Notes: a model not told the origin generated them from the letters alone. A DNA stretch of 37,233 nucleotides from Bacteroidota bacterium (GCA_027490225.1 JAIXYK010000033.1:1-37233), one strand, 5' to 3'; positions 17,466 to 26,300 are shown, numbered from the stretch's first letter. Numbers and translations: made by a program.

Positions 17466-19096
17466 TTAACAGAAGAAATATCCGATTGATTATTCTTCTC
17501 ATGTCTGGAGCACTTTCTGGACTCATCGCCATTCAGATTTACTGGATTGGCAACGCCCTCGAACTCGAAAAGCAACGCTTCGAAAACACCGTTAACACCG
17601 CCTTGCAAAGTGTTTCCGAAATGGTAGAAAAAGAAGAAGTGGCCCAAAATGTTCGGAAAAGATTCGACGCCTCCCGACAGGGCAAAAAGTTTTTCTTAGG
17701 AATTGATTCCCTGATTCGCAAGAGCATCAACAGAAACGACACCACAACTTCCGGACTCGTTTACTGGAACCAGATTAGCCCAGGAGAATTACAAACTGAA
17801 TTCCGACAAATTACCCAAGATGGCAACATCGAAATAATAGAAGAAAACAAAACCGATAGTATTGGTGAGCTGCAATACCGAAAAATCCGAAAAGCCAAAC
17901 AAGGCAATGGAAACGTAATGCTCAGCGACCAAAGCACCGAACTTAATATGCCCGGCAAGGCCAGCGACCCGCGTTTAGAAAGATTAATGAAGAAAAGCGG
18001 AATGGTCAGCGACATTTTTAAGGAACTCTACAACCTAAATGTAAATACAGGAATAGACGACCGTGTAAATCCAGAATTGATAGACAGTTTCCTGCGAGAA
18101 CAGCTCACACTTGCAGGAATCAACACAACCTATGAATTCGGTTTATACGATTTCACCAATAACAAAATGTTTGTAGACCATCCTACAGACAACACCCAAG
18201 AGTTGATGAAAACAAAGTTTCGGGTGCGGCTTTTTCCCAACGATATTTTTTATCACCCCGACTACCTAATGGTTTATTTTCCAAGACAAAACCAGTATGT
18301 ATTCAAAAATCTTTGGGTAATGTTTGCCTCCTCAGGTTTCTTCATTTTAATAATTACCGCAACATTTTACTTTACCATTAGCACCATTATCCGTCAAAAA
18401 AAGGTAGCCGTTATTAAAAACGACTTCATTAATAACATGACGCATGAGCTTAAAACCCCCATTTCTACTATTTCACTGGCTTGCGAAGCGCTCAGCGATG
18501 CCGATATTATTCAAACACCAAAGCTCACAGCCAATTACGTGCGCATGATTGGAGAAGAAAATAAACGGCTGGCAACACTTGTAGAAAATGTTTTACAAAC
18601 CGCCGTGCTCGACAAATCAGAATTCACGTTGCAGTTAGAAGAGGTAAACATGCACGAAATCATCCAAAAAACGGTGAAGAGCCTGGGCATGCACCTCGAT
18701 AGAAATAAAATTAAGCTGAAACTCTCACTGAATGCCGAAAAAGCCATCATTACCGGAGACCAGATTCACCTTACCAACGGTATTTTTAACCTACTCGACA
18801 ATGCCATCAAATACCGACAAGAATTTCCTGAAATAAACATTGAAACCTCCAGCAAGGAAGGTTATTTTGTTTTGAAGGTATCAGATAATGGAATTGGAAT
18901 TTCCAGAGACCAGCAATCAAAGGTGTTCGAGAAATTATATCGCGTTCCAACAGGCAATATTCACAATGTAAAAGGCTTCGGTTTGGGCTTAAGTTATGTA
19001 AAAGCGATTGTAGCCAAACACAAGGGAACAATTAAACTCGAAAGTGAAGTTGGACTTGGAAGTACTTTTATTGTCAATTTGCCGTTTACCCAATAA
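17462..19096 (+). CDS. Sensor histidine kinase of the RprX-like Bacteroidota type
   Basis: The 544-residue protein has two membrane helices, one near the N-terminus (about 9-32, LIILLMSGALSGLIAIQIYW) and one at about 283-308. They enclose a 250-residue periplasmic sensor region that is charged and has no recognised fold. The HisKA dimer domain carries phospho-acceptor H328 in MTHELKTP. The ATPase domain shows the N box LLDNAIKY, G1 DNGIGIS and G2 GLGLSYV. The OmpR-type regulator 58 bases downstream is its likely partner. The overlap with ksgA is tight, yet a functional link to rRNA methylation is not shown. Naming it rprX would need a tree. Confidence 0.94.
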   Translation: MINRRNIRLIILLMSGALSGLIAIQIYWIGNALELEKQRFENTVNTALQSVSEMVEKEEVAQNVRKRFDASRQGKKFFLGIDSLIRKSINRNDTTTSGLVYWNQISPGELQTEFRQITQDGNIEIIEENKTDSIGELQYRKIRKAKQGNGNVMLSDQSTELNMPGKASDPRLERLMKKSGMVSDIFKELYNLNVNTGIDDRVNPELIDSFLREQLTLAGINTTYEFGLYDFTNNKMFVDHPTDNTQELMKTKFRVRLFPNDIFYHPDYLMVYFPRQNQYVFKNLWVMFASSGFFILIITATFYFTISTIIRQKKVAVIKNDFINNMTHELKTPISTISLACEALSDADIIQTPKLTANYVRMIGEENKRLATLVENVLQTAVLDKSEFTLQLEEVNMHEIIQKTVKSLGMHLDRNKIKLKLSLNAEKAIITGDQIHLTNGIFNLLDNAIKYRQEFPEINIETSSKEGYFVLKVSDNGIGISRDQQSKVFEKLYRVPTGNIHNVKGFGLGLSYVKAIVAKHKGTIKLESEVGLGSTFIVNLPFTQ

Positions 19097-19154
19097 TTTT
19101 ATTGCCCCCAAAAACCAATAAGCGAAATTCAGCGTTTATTTAAAAAAATTAGAA

Positions 19155-19841
19155 ATGAAAATTTTACTAGCCGAAGACGATCCCAACCTAGGACTTTTGG
19201 TACAAGAATATCTTACAGCTAAAGGTTATATAGTTCACCTAAGTCCCAATGGTGAAGATGCACTCAAAGTTTTTTTAAGAGAGAAATGGAACATCTGCAT
19301 TTTCGATGTAATGATGCCCATTAAAGATGGCTTTACCGCTGCCAAAGAAATTAGGACCTACAACAAAGAAGTGCCTATTATTTTCCTCACCGCAAAATCT
19401 ATGAAGGAAGATACCATCGAAGGATTTAAATCTGGTGGCGACGATTACATTACCAAGCCATTCAGCATGGAAGAATTGCTCATGCGCATACGGGCAATCT
19501 TAAAACGCACCGAAAAAAGTGTCGACAATAGCAACCAGCAAGAATACATCATCGGGAAATACCGCTTCAACCCAACACTGCAGCAGTTGGTTATTGGCGA
19601 TCATTCACAAAAACTCACATCTCGCGAGTGCGACTTGCTCAAATTGCTCAGCATGAACATTAACCAAGTGCTCGAAAGAAATTTCGCACTCAAAGTTGTG
19701 TGGGGCGACGACAATTATTTCAACGCCCGAGGCATGGATGTGTACATTGCACGGTTAAGAAAATATTTCTCCCAAGACGATAACATTTCCATCATCAACG
19801 TGCATGGCAAAGGATTTAAATTGGTAGACCAGCCTTTGTAG
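19155..19841 (+). CDS. OmpR/PhoB-family response regulator (RprY-like)
   Basis: In the 228-residue protein the receiver domain has D8/D9, phospho-acceptor D51 (IFDVMMP), T79 and K101 (TKPF). The C-terminal winged-helix domain is about 130-226 (LTSRECDLLKLL, MDVYIARLRKYF, INVHGKGFKL). It sits after the histidine kinase, separated by 58 bases, so it is probably co-transcribed with it. Its stop codon is one base from the stop of the convergent DUF4403 gene, leaving no room for a terminator between them. The resulting 3' overlap of transcripts may be regulatory. Confidence 0.95.
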   Translation: MKILLAEDDPNLGLLVQEYLTAKGYIVHLSPNGEDALKVFLREKWNICIFDVMMPIKDGFTAAKEIRTYNKEVPIIFLTAKSMKEDTIEGFKSGGDDYITKPFSMEELLMRIRAILKRTEKSVDNSNQQEYIIGKYRFNPTLQQLVIGDHSQKLTSRECDLLKLLSMNINQVLERNFALKVVWGDDNYFNARGMDVYIARLRKYFSQDDNISIINVHGKGFKLVDQPL

Positions 19842-19842
19842 A

Positions 19843-21228
19843 TTAAAAATCTATACCATCTAGTTTTAAAGAAGCGCGGCCATTTGCATTCAAATGAACG
19901 TCAAAATGGTCGTCGGCCACGTAAATGTCTTTTACAGAAAAGTCAGTTATAACGCCTGTAATCGTAAACAGCTTCTTGTAAGTGTATTTCTTTAATCTTG
20001 CCTCTAAGTCTTTTCTAACTTCTTTTACCTCTTTGTCAAAAGAAAACACCAGTTGATTTTGCAATTGCTTTTGTATTGTGCTGCCAACCATCCAGTTAGC
20101 AGCCTTTATCAAGGCGCTTTTTGTATTTATATCGTAATCTAATTGGTCAAAATACAAGGTGTTGTTACTGCCATCAAACTTCGGGTATCCAAACAAAAAC
20201 AATTCGCCTTTCGCGCTTCCCGAAAGCAACAAACGGATGTATGCCAAATCACCTTTGCCAAAAATCTCAATGTCTTCCACCTTTACAACCTTCTTTTTCC
20301 AGGCAAAGGTTTTACCTAAAACTGCTCTTTTTGCAATGGCAGTTGCTTCAGTAAAGCCCAAAATAGATTGCACATTTATAGAAAAATCTTTGGCAGGTTG
20401 AGGTGTTAACTTTAAATCTGGCAACACACTTTTAGTTTTATCTGCTGGTTTTGTGCCCGTTTTAGTCTCAATAAAAGTTTCTAATCCTAAGTTAATCAGC
20501 ATGTTTTGCTTATTGCTCGTAATGGGCGCCAATTGAATGTTTTTCGGTTCCATGGTCATCCATGTTTTACTCGAATCGTCCAGCAAAATTGGGTTTTGTG
20601 CCATGTTCCACAATTCCGAAATCTGCGATTTTAAATCAACCGCGCTGTTTACGCCCTTATCAATTTCTTTGGTAATATTGGTAAGTTGGCTTTGCAAAAC
20701 CCCTTCCAGCAAGCGCGCTATTGGTATATCAATTGGCCCCAACGATATAGTAGGCGAACTTCTCCACTCAAAACCATCAGCCGAAGTTGTCATTCTAAAT
20801 TGATAATTCTTCAGCACTTCCACCTTCGATTTTAAAAACACCTCCACATCAAATATCGTTTGTTTTTCAATCTCAGGGCAGAAACTGCAAGCTTTCCAGC
20901 GCGCCTGTGCCCAAATCTTCAGCGGAACCGTAAACAGTAATTGGTCACCCGCAGCTCCAACAACAATACGGTTATTTTGGTACACCTTTATTTTTACATC
21001 ATCGTTTGTGGGCCTGGTGTAGCTGTCATCATCATACAAAACACCGCGAAACTGCTTGTTCAAGCGCTCCTCAATTACCGAAAGCGGAATTTCTATAGGA
21101 ATATTAATTCCCGACGAAGTTCTCGTATACGTTTTCCGGGCCGGAGGGTAATTCGGTGCTTCCGGCTGAATACTTTTGCAGCCAAACAAAGTAATAACAA
21201 TAAAAAATAACGAAATCGTGAGCTTCAT
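19843..21228 (-). CDS. DUF4403 family lipoprotein
   Basis: The 461-residue protein starts with a lipoprotein signal, hydrophobic stretch ITLFG followed by lipid-accepting C17. The mature part matches DUF4403: INIPIEIPLSVIEERLNKQF near the N-terminus, then alternating beta-strand-rich segments with KIWAQARWKACSFCP and GPIDIPIARLLEGVL. A C-terminal region is related to lipid-transfer/BPI-like folds (YDINTKSALIKAANW, QKQLQNQLVFSFDKEV). A role in outer-membrane lipid or envelope maintenance is plausible from the fold type but unproven. It is convergent with the response regulator, with one base between the stop codons. Confidence 0.9.
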   Translation of the reverse strand: MKLTISLFFIVITLFGCKSIQPEAPNYPPARKTYTRTSSGINIPIEIPLSVIEERLNKQFRGVLYDDDSYTRPTNDDVKIKVYQNNRIVVGAAGDQLLFTVPLKIWAQARWKACSFCPEIEKQTIFDVEVFLKSKVEVLKNYQFRMTTSADGFEWRSSPTISLGPIDIPIARLLEGVLQSQLTNITKEIDKGVNSAVDLKSQISELWNMAQNPILLDDSSKTWMTMEPKNIQLAPITSNKQNMLINLGLETFIETKTGTKPADKTKSVLPDLKLTPQPAKDFSINVQSILGFTEATAIAKRAVLGKTFAWKKKVVKVEDIEIFGKGDLAYIRLLLSGSAKGELFLFGYPKFDGSNNTLYFDQLDYDINTKSALIKAANWMVGSTIQKQLQNQLVFSFDKEVKEVRKDLEARLKKYTYKKLFTITGVITDFSVKDIYVADDHFDVHLNANGRASLKLDGIDF

Positions 21229-21349
21229 AAATCGCCCGCAAGATACTACCGCATTTTAAATTGATTAGCGAAAAACAAATATTTGCAAAAGAGTTTTTTG
21301 GCTGCCCGCCCTTTTCAGCAATTACCTATCATTTCTACATTTTAGCAAA

Positions 21350-21425
21350 GGGCGCCAGGCTTTCCGCGCCACACGGTGGCTTGCTCCAATCCTTGGCAGG
21401 TGGCGGCACGTAACGCTGTTGCGAT
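21350..21425. repeat. GC-rich intergenic element, copy 2
   Basis: This GC-rich island lies in the 266-base gap between the DUF4403 gene and the M43 gene. It shows, in the same order as 7957-8030, GGGCGCC (21350-21356), GCTTTC (21359-21364), a small hairpin (GCCAC-ACG-GTGGC, 21368-21380), GCTCCAATC (21383-21391), and then GGTGGCGGC and AACGC. Only short boxes are shared between the two copies; the middle differs. Both copies lie upstream of a T9SS substrate gene in the same orientation. Confidence 0.5.
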
Positions 21426-21462
21426 TTTTTTGTTAACATTCCCAATCGCATACTTTTTTATT

Positions 21463-21470
21463 TATTTTTG
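21463..21470 (+). promoter_or_regulatory. Candidate -7 box of the M43 protease gene
   Basis: TATTTTTG matches TAnnTTTG exactly and lies 24 bases before the ATG at 21495. The nearest TTG upstream (21430-21432) is 30 bases away, further than the usual spacing, so the -33 element is not convincing. Confidence 0.35.
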
Positions 21471-21494
21471 GGATAGCTATGAAAAAACTGTTGT

Positions 21495-24400
21495 ATGAAA
21501 AAACTTCTACTTGTTCTATTATTCCTTCCTTTCTGCGGGTTCTCACAAATAAAAAATTGTGCTACAGATATTCTACAAGAACGGCTAAAGCTTGCAAAAC
21601 CTGACAGAGCAACAAAGGAGAATCAGTTTAACCAGCAGGTTTATCAGGCTCTTGTCACGAATACAGCTTCTGCTTCACGTGTTGGTGATATTACCATTCC
21701 CGTGGTGGTTCACATTATTCACCAAAATGGAGATGAAAATATTCCGGATGCTATGGTATTGCAAGGATTGCAGCACCTCAACGAAGCATTTTCAAATACA
21801 GGAAGCTACCAGCAGGCCACCGGGGTAAACACACATATCCAGTTTTGCCTTGCCCAGCAGGATGAGCAGGGAATGCCAACCATCGGAATCACCAGGCATC
21901 AGTCGGAACTGACGAATTTAAATTATGAAACACAGGATGCAGCATTAAAAAGTATCGTTCAATGGGATCCTTTATCTTATCTTAATATTTACCTAGTAAA
22001 TGAAATTACCTCGACCAGTCTTGGCGACGACGTTGCTGGTTACGCCTACTATCCTTCGTCACATGGCGCTCCGGAAGATGGAATAGTGAACGAAGCCGGT
22101 TTATTCGGAAGCAGCATTAATAGTTCTAAAGTGCATATTCATGAAGCAGGACATTATCTTGGCCTTTATCACACATTCAGTGAAGGCTGCACAAACCAGA
22201 ACTGTTTGATGGATGGTGACCGCGTTTGCGATACTCCTCCCGATAACTCAACCAATCCTGTTCAATGTAACCTTTCTGCAAACACCTGCACTTCAGATAG
22301 CGATGATCCCACTCCGCAGAATCCTTTTCGTGCCTTAAGTTTAGGTGGGCAAGGTGATCAGCCCGATCTTTTTGTCAATTATATGGATTATGGTTTTCAG
22401 CTCTGCCAGCATTCGTTTACGCAGGGACAAGGAGACCGGATGAATGAAATGGTGAATGGTCCAAGGGCATCGTTGCTTAGTTCCGACGGATGTAATAACG
22501 CTTGTAATGTTTATGCATCGGGAACCAATGCTGATCAACTGGTTCTATATACGGGAAATTCTGTAACGCTTATCGGCTATAGCGTAAGCACTGTCCCACA
22601 TCATTTTCAATGGTTCCAGAATGGTTTTCCGGTATCGAACGACAGCACCTATTTTTTCTTAGCCAGCAGCCCTGGTGATTATAATCTTTCCTTCCGCATT
22701 TATAATGATTCGCTGGATTGCTTCAGTGAACAACTTGCACTTGTAAAAGTACTTTGCGGCAGCCAGCAAAGTCCCGCATCAGCTTCATCTGTAAATCCAG
22801 AACCAGGCGAAACTGTAATCTTTTCAGGATATCCTGCCTTCAATGCTATTTCATATCAATGGCAGATAAACGGTATTACTATGGGGTTTACCCCAACATT
22901 CGACTATACCTTCACTGAAGCCGGAGAGTACACAGTTGTTTTTGTTACCAGCAACGGAATTTGTTCTGATACGTCGAATGTGATATATATACCTGTTGGA
23001 TCATGCAATAAAGGCGAAGGATTAAGATGGTTTTTCGGGCAAAACACCACATTGGCGTTTTATGGCAACACGCCTTCGGTAGGTCTCCTCAACACAAATG
23101 AATTTGCATGGGTGAACGAAGGAGGCTCAAGCATCTGCAATCAGAATGGTGACCTGATCCTTTTTACCAACGGGCAATACGTTTTTAACGGCTCCGGCAA
23201 TGTGCTCGTTAACGGAGACAGTCTCGCTGGCGGCACTTCTTCCGCGCAGAGCGCGCTCATTGTTCCCAACCCATCTTATAATGGTTTGTATTATATTTTT
23301 ACCACAGACCCGTTCGGGGGGGCTGTACCAGAGAACAGCCGAGGATTGTCATATAGCATCGCGGACATCAACCAGGATAGTATTACTCAGAAAAATGTGA
23401 TGCTATCGGCTTCAACCACAGAACGACAGGCAGCTGTAAAACACTGCAACGGACATGATATCTGGCATCTTTCCCATGAATATGGAACGGATGTATTTTA
23501 CGCGCACCTTGTTACTGATGAAGGTATTAGTACAACTCCAGTAATTTCACACGCAGGAACGCTTATTCCTTTTGATGAAACCGGCTCATATGCAATAGGT
23601 TGCATGAAAATATCTCCGCAGGGTGATAAGGTTGCTTACACGATACATGGGTTATTTTCAGAGGTGTTTGATTTTGATAACGAAACCGGCCTAGTCAGTA
23701 ATGCCATCGATCTTCCGGCAGACCCGATGCACAATTTTCCTTACGGAGTTGAATTCTCAAGCGATGGATCAAAACTCTACATCAGCAACAGTTCTTATGA
23801 AGAGGCGGATGACATTTTTCAATATGATCTAAGCTCGCAAAACCCTTCTGAAATCATTGCTTCAAAGCAGATCATTGCAAACACTCATGCCGGCGGACTT
23901 GGTAACGGATCTCTTCAGATTGCCAAAAACGGCAGGATCTACAGCACCAGAGTTGGAGGTGACTTCCTTGACGAAATCAGGGAACCAAATCTTTTGGGCA
24001 CAGCTTGTCAGTTTACACAAGAAGCGGTAAGTATCTATTTCCAGGGCTATGCTTTACCGACTCAGGTTGCCAGTGTTGCTGCCAGTTTGGAGCCTGAAAT
24101 TCATGGCCCTTTGCAGATTTGTGCAAATGCAACCGGAATTTATTCTATTACCTGCGGGCATCCAGGAAATACCAACTGGAATTATACGGGCATCGGAACG
24201 TTTCAACAGCTCAATGATAACACTGTAGTTATTCAAGCCGGAGTTGCGGCAGGTTCCGGTCAGCTGATCGTAACACGTGACGGAGGTTGTAACGGTTTAT
24301 TGTATGATACCCTCAACATCAGGATTGGGCTGCCTCAACCTGACATTGGCAACGATACACTCATTTGCAGTACAGGAGAACTTCATCTTTCGCCGGGACA

Positions 24401-25445
24401 GGGATTCTCTTCCTATTTATGGCAAAATGGAAGCAACATGAGCTACCTTAATGCGATTGGCGAAGGAACTTATTGGGTAAGAGTTACAGGAGAAGGTGGT
24501 TGCTCTTCTTCAGATACAATTCATGTAACGAGTTTCAACGATCCATTCACCGTATCGCTTGGAAATGACGTTGGTAAATGCCCGGGGGGCGTATCTTTAA
24601 CACTGGCTCCTGAAGGTTCTAATTTTACTTCCTATTCATGGTCAACGGGAGAAACTACGCCGTCAATTTCAATTGATTATTACGGATCTTTTACCCTTGA
24701 GGTCACCAACGATAATGGTTGCAGGGCTACTGACGATATTATAGTTTACCAAATTTCCGCTTATCCCTATTTTCAATTTACGGACCCGCAATACCTTTGT
24801 CAGGGCCAGGTGCTTTTACTGGAAACGCCTTTCCCCGATTTGCAACATCGTTGGCAGGACAATTCGGATCTTCCCGAATTTACGGCCTGGCAAACTGGGC
24901 TTTACTGGGTAAAGGTTACAAGTTTGTGTGGCCCCAGCTTTACCGATTCAGTTACAGTTATTGAAGGAGCTTATCCGATGGTAAATCTTGGTGAAGACAC
25001 AGTTGCATGTCCGTTTACTCCGTTCAGCGTGGGCGTATCGCCGGAAGCAGGAAATCAATACTTATGGAGCGATGGAACAGTGCTGCCTGTGCATCCGATA
25101 ACTACATCTGGAAATTACATTCTAACTGTCACAAATGCTCAGGGTTGCAGCAGCTCGGATACAATAAAAGTGGAAGTTTGTCCATTGGGAGTTGAGGAAA
25201 CGAATTCTGATGTTGTGGTTTATCCGAATCCTGCAAATGACTACTTTCAGATTTATTCAAAATTGACAGGCAAGGCTTTAATTTCAGTATATAACGCTGC
25301 CGGCGCTTTGGTTTTTTTAAAAGTGCTTAATTTTGATAAAGGCTCAGCGGAGATAGCGACAGGGAACATGGCCGCAGGAATTTACACGATGAGGCTTATT
25401 TCAGATGGGAAATCTGTGGTTAAAAAGTTAGTAATTGCGAAATAA
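21495..25445 (+). CDS. Secreted M43-type metalloprotease fused to a beta-propeller and PKD-like domains, T9SS sorted
   Basis: The 1316-residue protein has a signal peptide to about residue 18 (PFCGFSQ). The peptidase domain is about 60-335: zinc motif HEAGHYLGLYH with H216, E217, H220 and H226, and the Met-turn VNYMDY (M297). These are hallmarks of the M43 (pappalysin/cytophagalysin) family, so it should be an active zinc endopeptidase. PKD-like domains (about 340-500) follow, then a propeller module (about 505-860) with SICNQNGDLILFTNG, AVKHCNGHDIWHL and EFSSDGSKLYI, of the same type as the protein at 13562-15217. Several PKD/Ig-like domains come next (about 870-1230), and a sorting domain ends the chain (VYPNPAND, AGIYTMRL, KLVIAK). 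GC content is visibly higher than in neighbouring T9SS genes. Confidence 0.93.
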   Translation: MKKLLLVLLFLPFCGFSQIKNCATDILQERLKLAKPDRATKENQFNQQVYQALVTNTASASRVGDITIPVVVHIIHQNGDENIPDAMVLQGLQHLNEAFSNTGSYQQATGVNTHIQFCLAQQDEQGMPTIGITRHQSELTNLNYETQDAALKSIVQWDPLSYLNIYLVNEITSTSLGDDVAGYAYYPSSHGAPEDGIVNEAGLFGSSINSSKVHIHEAGHYLGLYHTFSEGCTNQNCLMDGDRVCDTPPDNSTNPVQCNLSANTCTSDSDDPTPQNPFRALSLGGQGDQPDLFVNYMDYGFQLCQHSFTQGQGDRMNEMVNGPRASLLSSDGCNNACNVYASGTNADQLVLYTGNSVTLIGYSVSTVPHHFQWFQNGFPVSNDSTYFFLASSPGDYNLSFRIYNDSLDCFSEQLALVKVLCGSQQSPASASSVNPEPGETVIFSGYPAFNAISYQWQINGITMGFTPTFDYTFTEAGEYTVVFVTSNGICSDTSNVIYIPVGSCNKGEGLRWFFGQNTTLAFYGNTPSVGLLNTNEFAWVNEGGSSICNQNGDLILFTNGQYVFNGSGNVLVNGDSLAGGTSSAQSALIVPNPSYNGLYYIFTTDPFGGAVPENSRGLSYSIADINQDSITQKNVMLSASTTERQAAVKHCNGHDIWHLSHEYGTDVFYAHLVTDEGISTTPVISHAGTLIPFDETGSYAIGCMKISPQGDKVAYTIHGLFSEVFDFDNETGLVSNAIDLPADPMHNFPYGVEFSSDGSKLYISNSSYEEADDIFQYDLSSQNPSEIIASKQIIANTHAGGLGNGSLQIAKNGRIYSTRVGGDFLDEIREPNLLGTACQFTQEAVSIYFQGYALPTQVASVAASLEPEIHGPLQICANATGIYSITCGHPGNTNWNYTGIGTFQQLNDNTVVIQAGVAAGSGQLIVTRDGGCNGLLYDTLNIRIGLPQPDIGNDTLICSTGELHLSPGQGFSSYLWQNGSNMSYLNAIGEGTYWVRVTGEGGCSSSDTIHVTSFNDPFTVSLGNDVGKCPGGVSLTLAPEGSNFTSYSWSTGETTPSISIDYYGSFTLEVTNDNGCRATDDIIVYQISAYPYFQFTDPQYLCQGQVLLLETPFPDLQHRWQDNSDLPEFTAWQTGLYWVKVTSLCGPSFTDSVTVIEGAYPMVNLGEDTVACPFTPFSVGVSPEAGNQYLWSDGTVLPVHPITTSGNYILTVTNAQGCSSSDTIKVEVCPLGVEETNSDVVVYPNPANDYFQIYSKLTGKALISVYNAAGALVFLKVLNFDKGSAEIATGNMAAGIYTMRLISDGKSVVKKLVIAK

Positions 25446-25450
25446 AATTT

Positions 25451-25500
25451 GAGAATTGTATTGGTTTGCTAAACCAGCATAATGAGATCATTCTCTTTTT
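25451..25500 (+). terminator. Terminator after the M43 gene
   Basis: Outer stem GAGAAT (25451-25456) with ATTCTC (25490-25495), inner hairpin TGGTTT-GCT-AAACCA (25462-25476), then TTTTT at 25496-25500. It lies between two convergent genes and points along the M43 transcript. Confidence 0.5.
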
Positions 25501-25506
25501 AATGTG

Positions 25507-26004
25507 TTAGTTCGGTGAGTTAAGAGCCATCTTGTTTCCTTCCGAATCAAGAAATATTGCGAAGTATCCACTACCGTCTGCATGAGCTGTTTTAGGAGTA
25601 ATAATTTTTCCGCCATTTTTCTCAACTCTGTCAAGAGCAACCTGAAGATTTTCACCCGCGTTCATGTAAATAGTTATTCCATCCGCTGACGGTTTATATC
25701 CTTCTCCCTGAATGATCACTCCTTGCACCATTTGACCTTCATAAGGCAAGATTCCCATTTGCATACCTTCAACATCCATTTTTTCTATTTTGATGTTTAA
25801 CAATGCTTGATAAAAATTAATTGCTCTTGAAATATCCCTTGCTGGAATCTCAAACATTGAAATGTAGCTTTTCATTTCTTTTACTTTTGAATTTGTTAAA
25901 GTGTCTTTTGTAACGGCTTCAGAATTTTTACTGTCCGAATTGTTGCATGAAACAAAACAAAATGCAGAAACAAGCGAAGCTAAAATTATTCCTTTGGCTG
26001 ACAT
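25507..26004 (-). CDS. VOC (glyoxalase/bleomycin-resistance fold) family lipoprotein
   Basis: The 165-residue protein has a lipoprotein signal with lipobox FVSC and C20, followed by a short Asn/Ser-rich tether. Residues about 45-165 form one VOC unit: SMFEIPARDISRAINFYQAL at its start, a Gly/Met-rich middle (GMQMGILPYEG) and FLDSEGNKMALNSP at the end. VOC proteins bind metal and small ligands; single-unit members usually dimerise. Most relatives of this subgroup are cytoplasmic, so the added lipoprotein signal is notable and suggests an envelope location. No substrate can be assigned. It converges on the M43 terminator. Confidence 0.88.
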   Translation of the reverse strand: MSAKGIILASLVSAFCFVSCNNSDSKNSEAVTKDTLTNSKVKEMKSYISMFEIPARDISRAINFYQALLNIKIEKMDVEGMQMGILPYEGQMVQGVIIQGEGYKPSADGITIYMNAGENLQVALDRVEKNGGKIITPKTAHADGSGYFAIFLDSEGNKMALNSPN

Positions 26005-26058
26005 AGATGTGCTAATTTTAATTTAGGGGCAGAAGTTTCCTATTGTTTTTTTTAAGGT

Positions 26059-26300
26059 TTAATATTTTACTAACTTAATGGATTTCGATTTAATAGCATT
26101 CAATTTAACAAAATAAATTCCGTTTGAAATACTACTAACATCTAAAATAAAATTTTATCTTTAACTTGTTTGGATAAAACCTCTTGACAAACAGAATTGA
26201 ATAGCGAAACACTTCCAATTAGTTCATTCCTATCGAAATTTACTAAATCGTTAGTTGGATTTAGATAAAGGAATACTTCTTCATTATGATTATGAGAACT
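26059..26300 (-). pseudogene. Orphan, frameshifted T9SS sorting-domain remnant
   Basis: The 338-base gap 26005-26342 holds a decayed sorting domain on the minus strand. One frame reads SSHNHNEEVFLYLNPTN, then LVNFDRNELIGSVSLFNSV and KDKILF, and stops with TAG at 26142-26144. A shift of frame at about 26141-26155 restores the expected ending: LDVSSISNGIYFVKL, then KSIKLVKY and TAA at 26059. In-frame stops upstream (26301-26303) show that the rest of the parent gene is gone. It lies just downstream of, and in the same orientation as, the FG-GAP gene 26343-27812. It is therefore best read as the tail of a deleted third member of that array. Confidence 0.75.

Noticed and set aside
17324-17647. 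107-codon minus-strand frame across the ksgA/kinase junction, and other antisense frames in 16727-19031
   Set aside because: They are shadows of strongly conserved ksgA, kinase and regulator genes on the plus strand.
21479-21494. Upstream ATG (ATGAAAAAACTG) just before the M43 start, almost a copy of the real start
   Set aside because: It is out of frame with the protease and stops after about 40 codons without any signal peptide or family pattern. Probably a small duplication; kept only as a curiosity.
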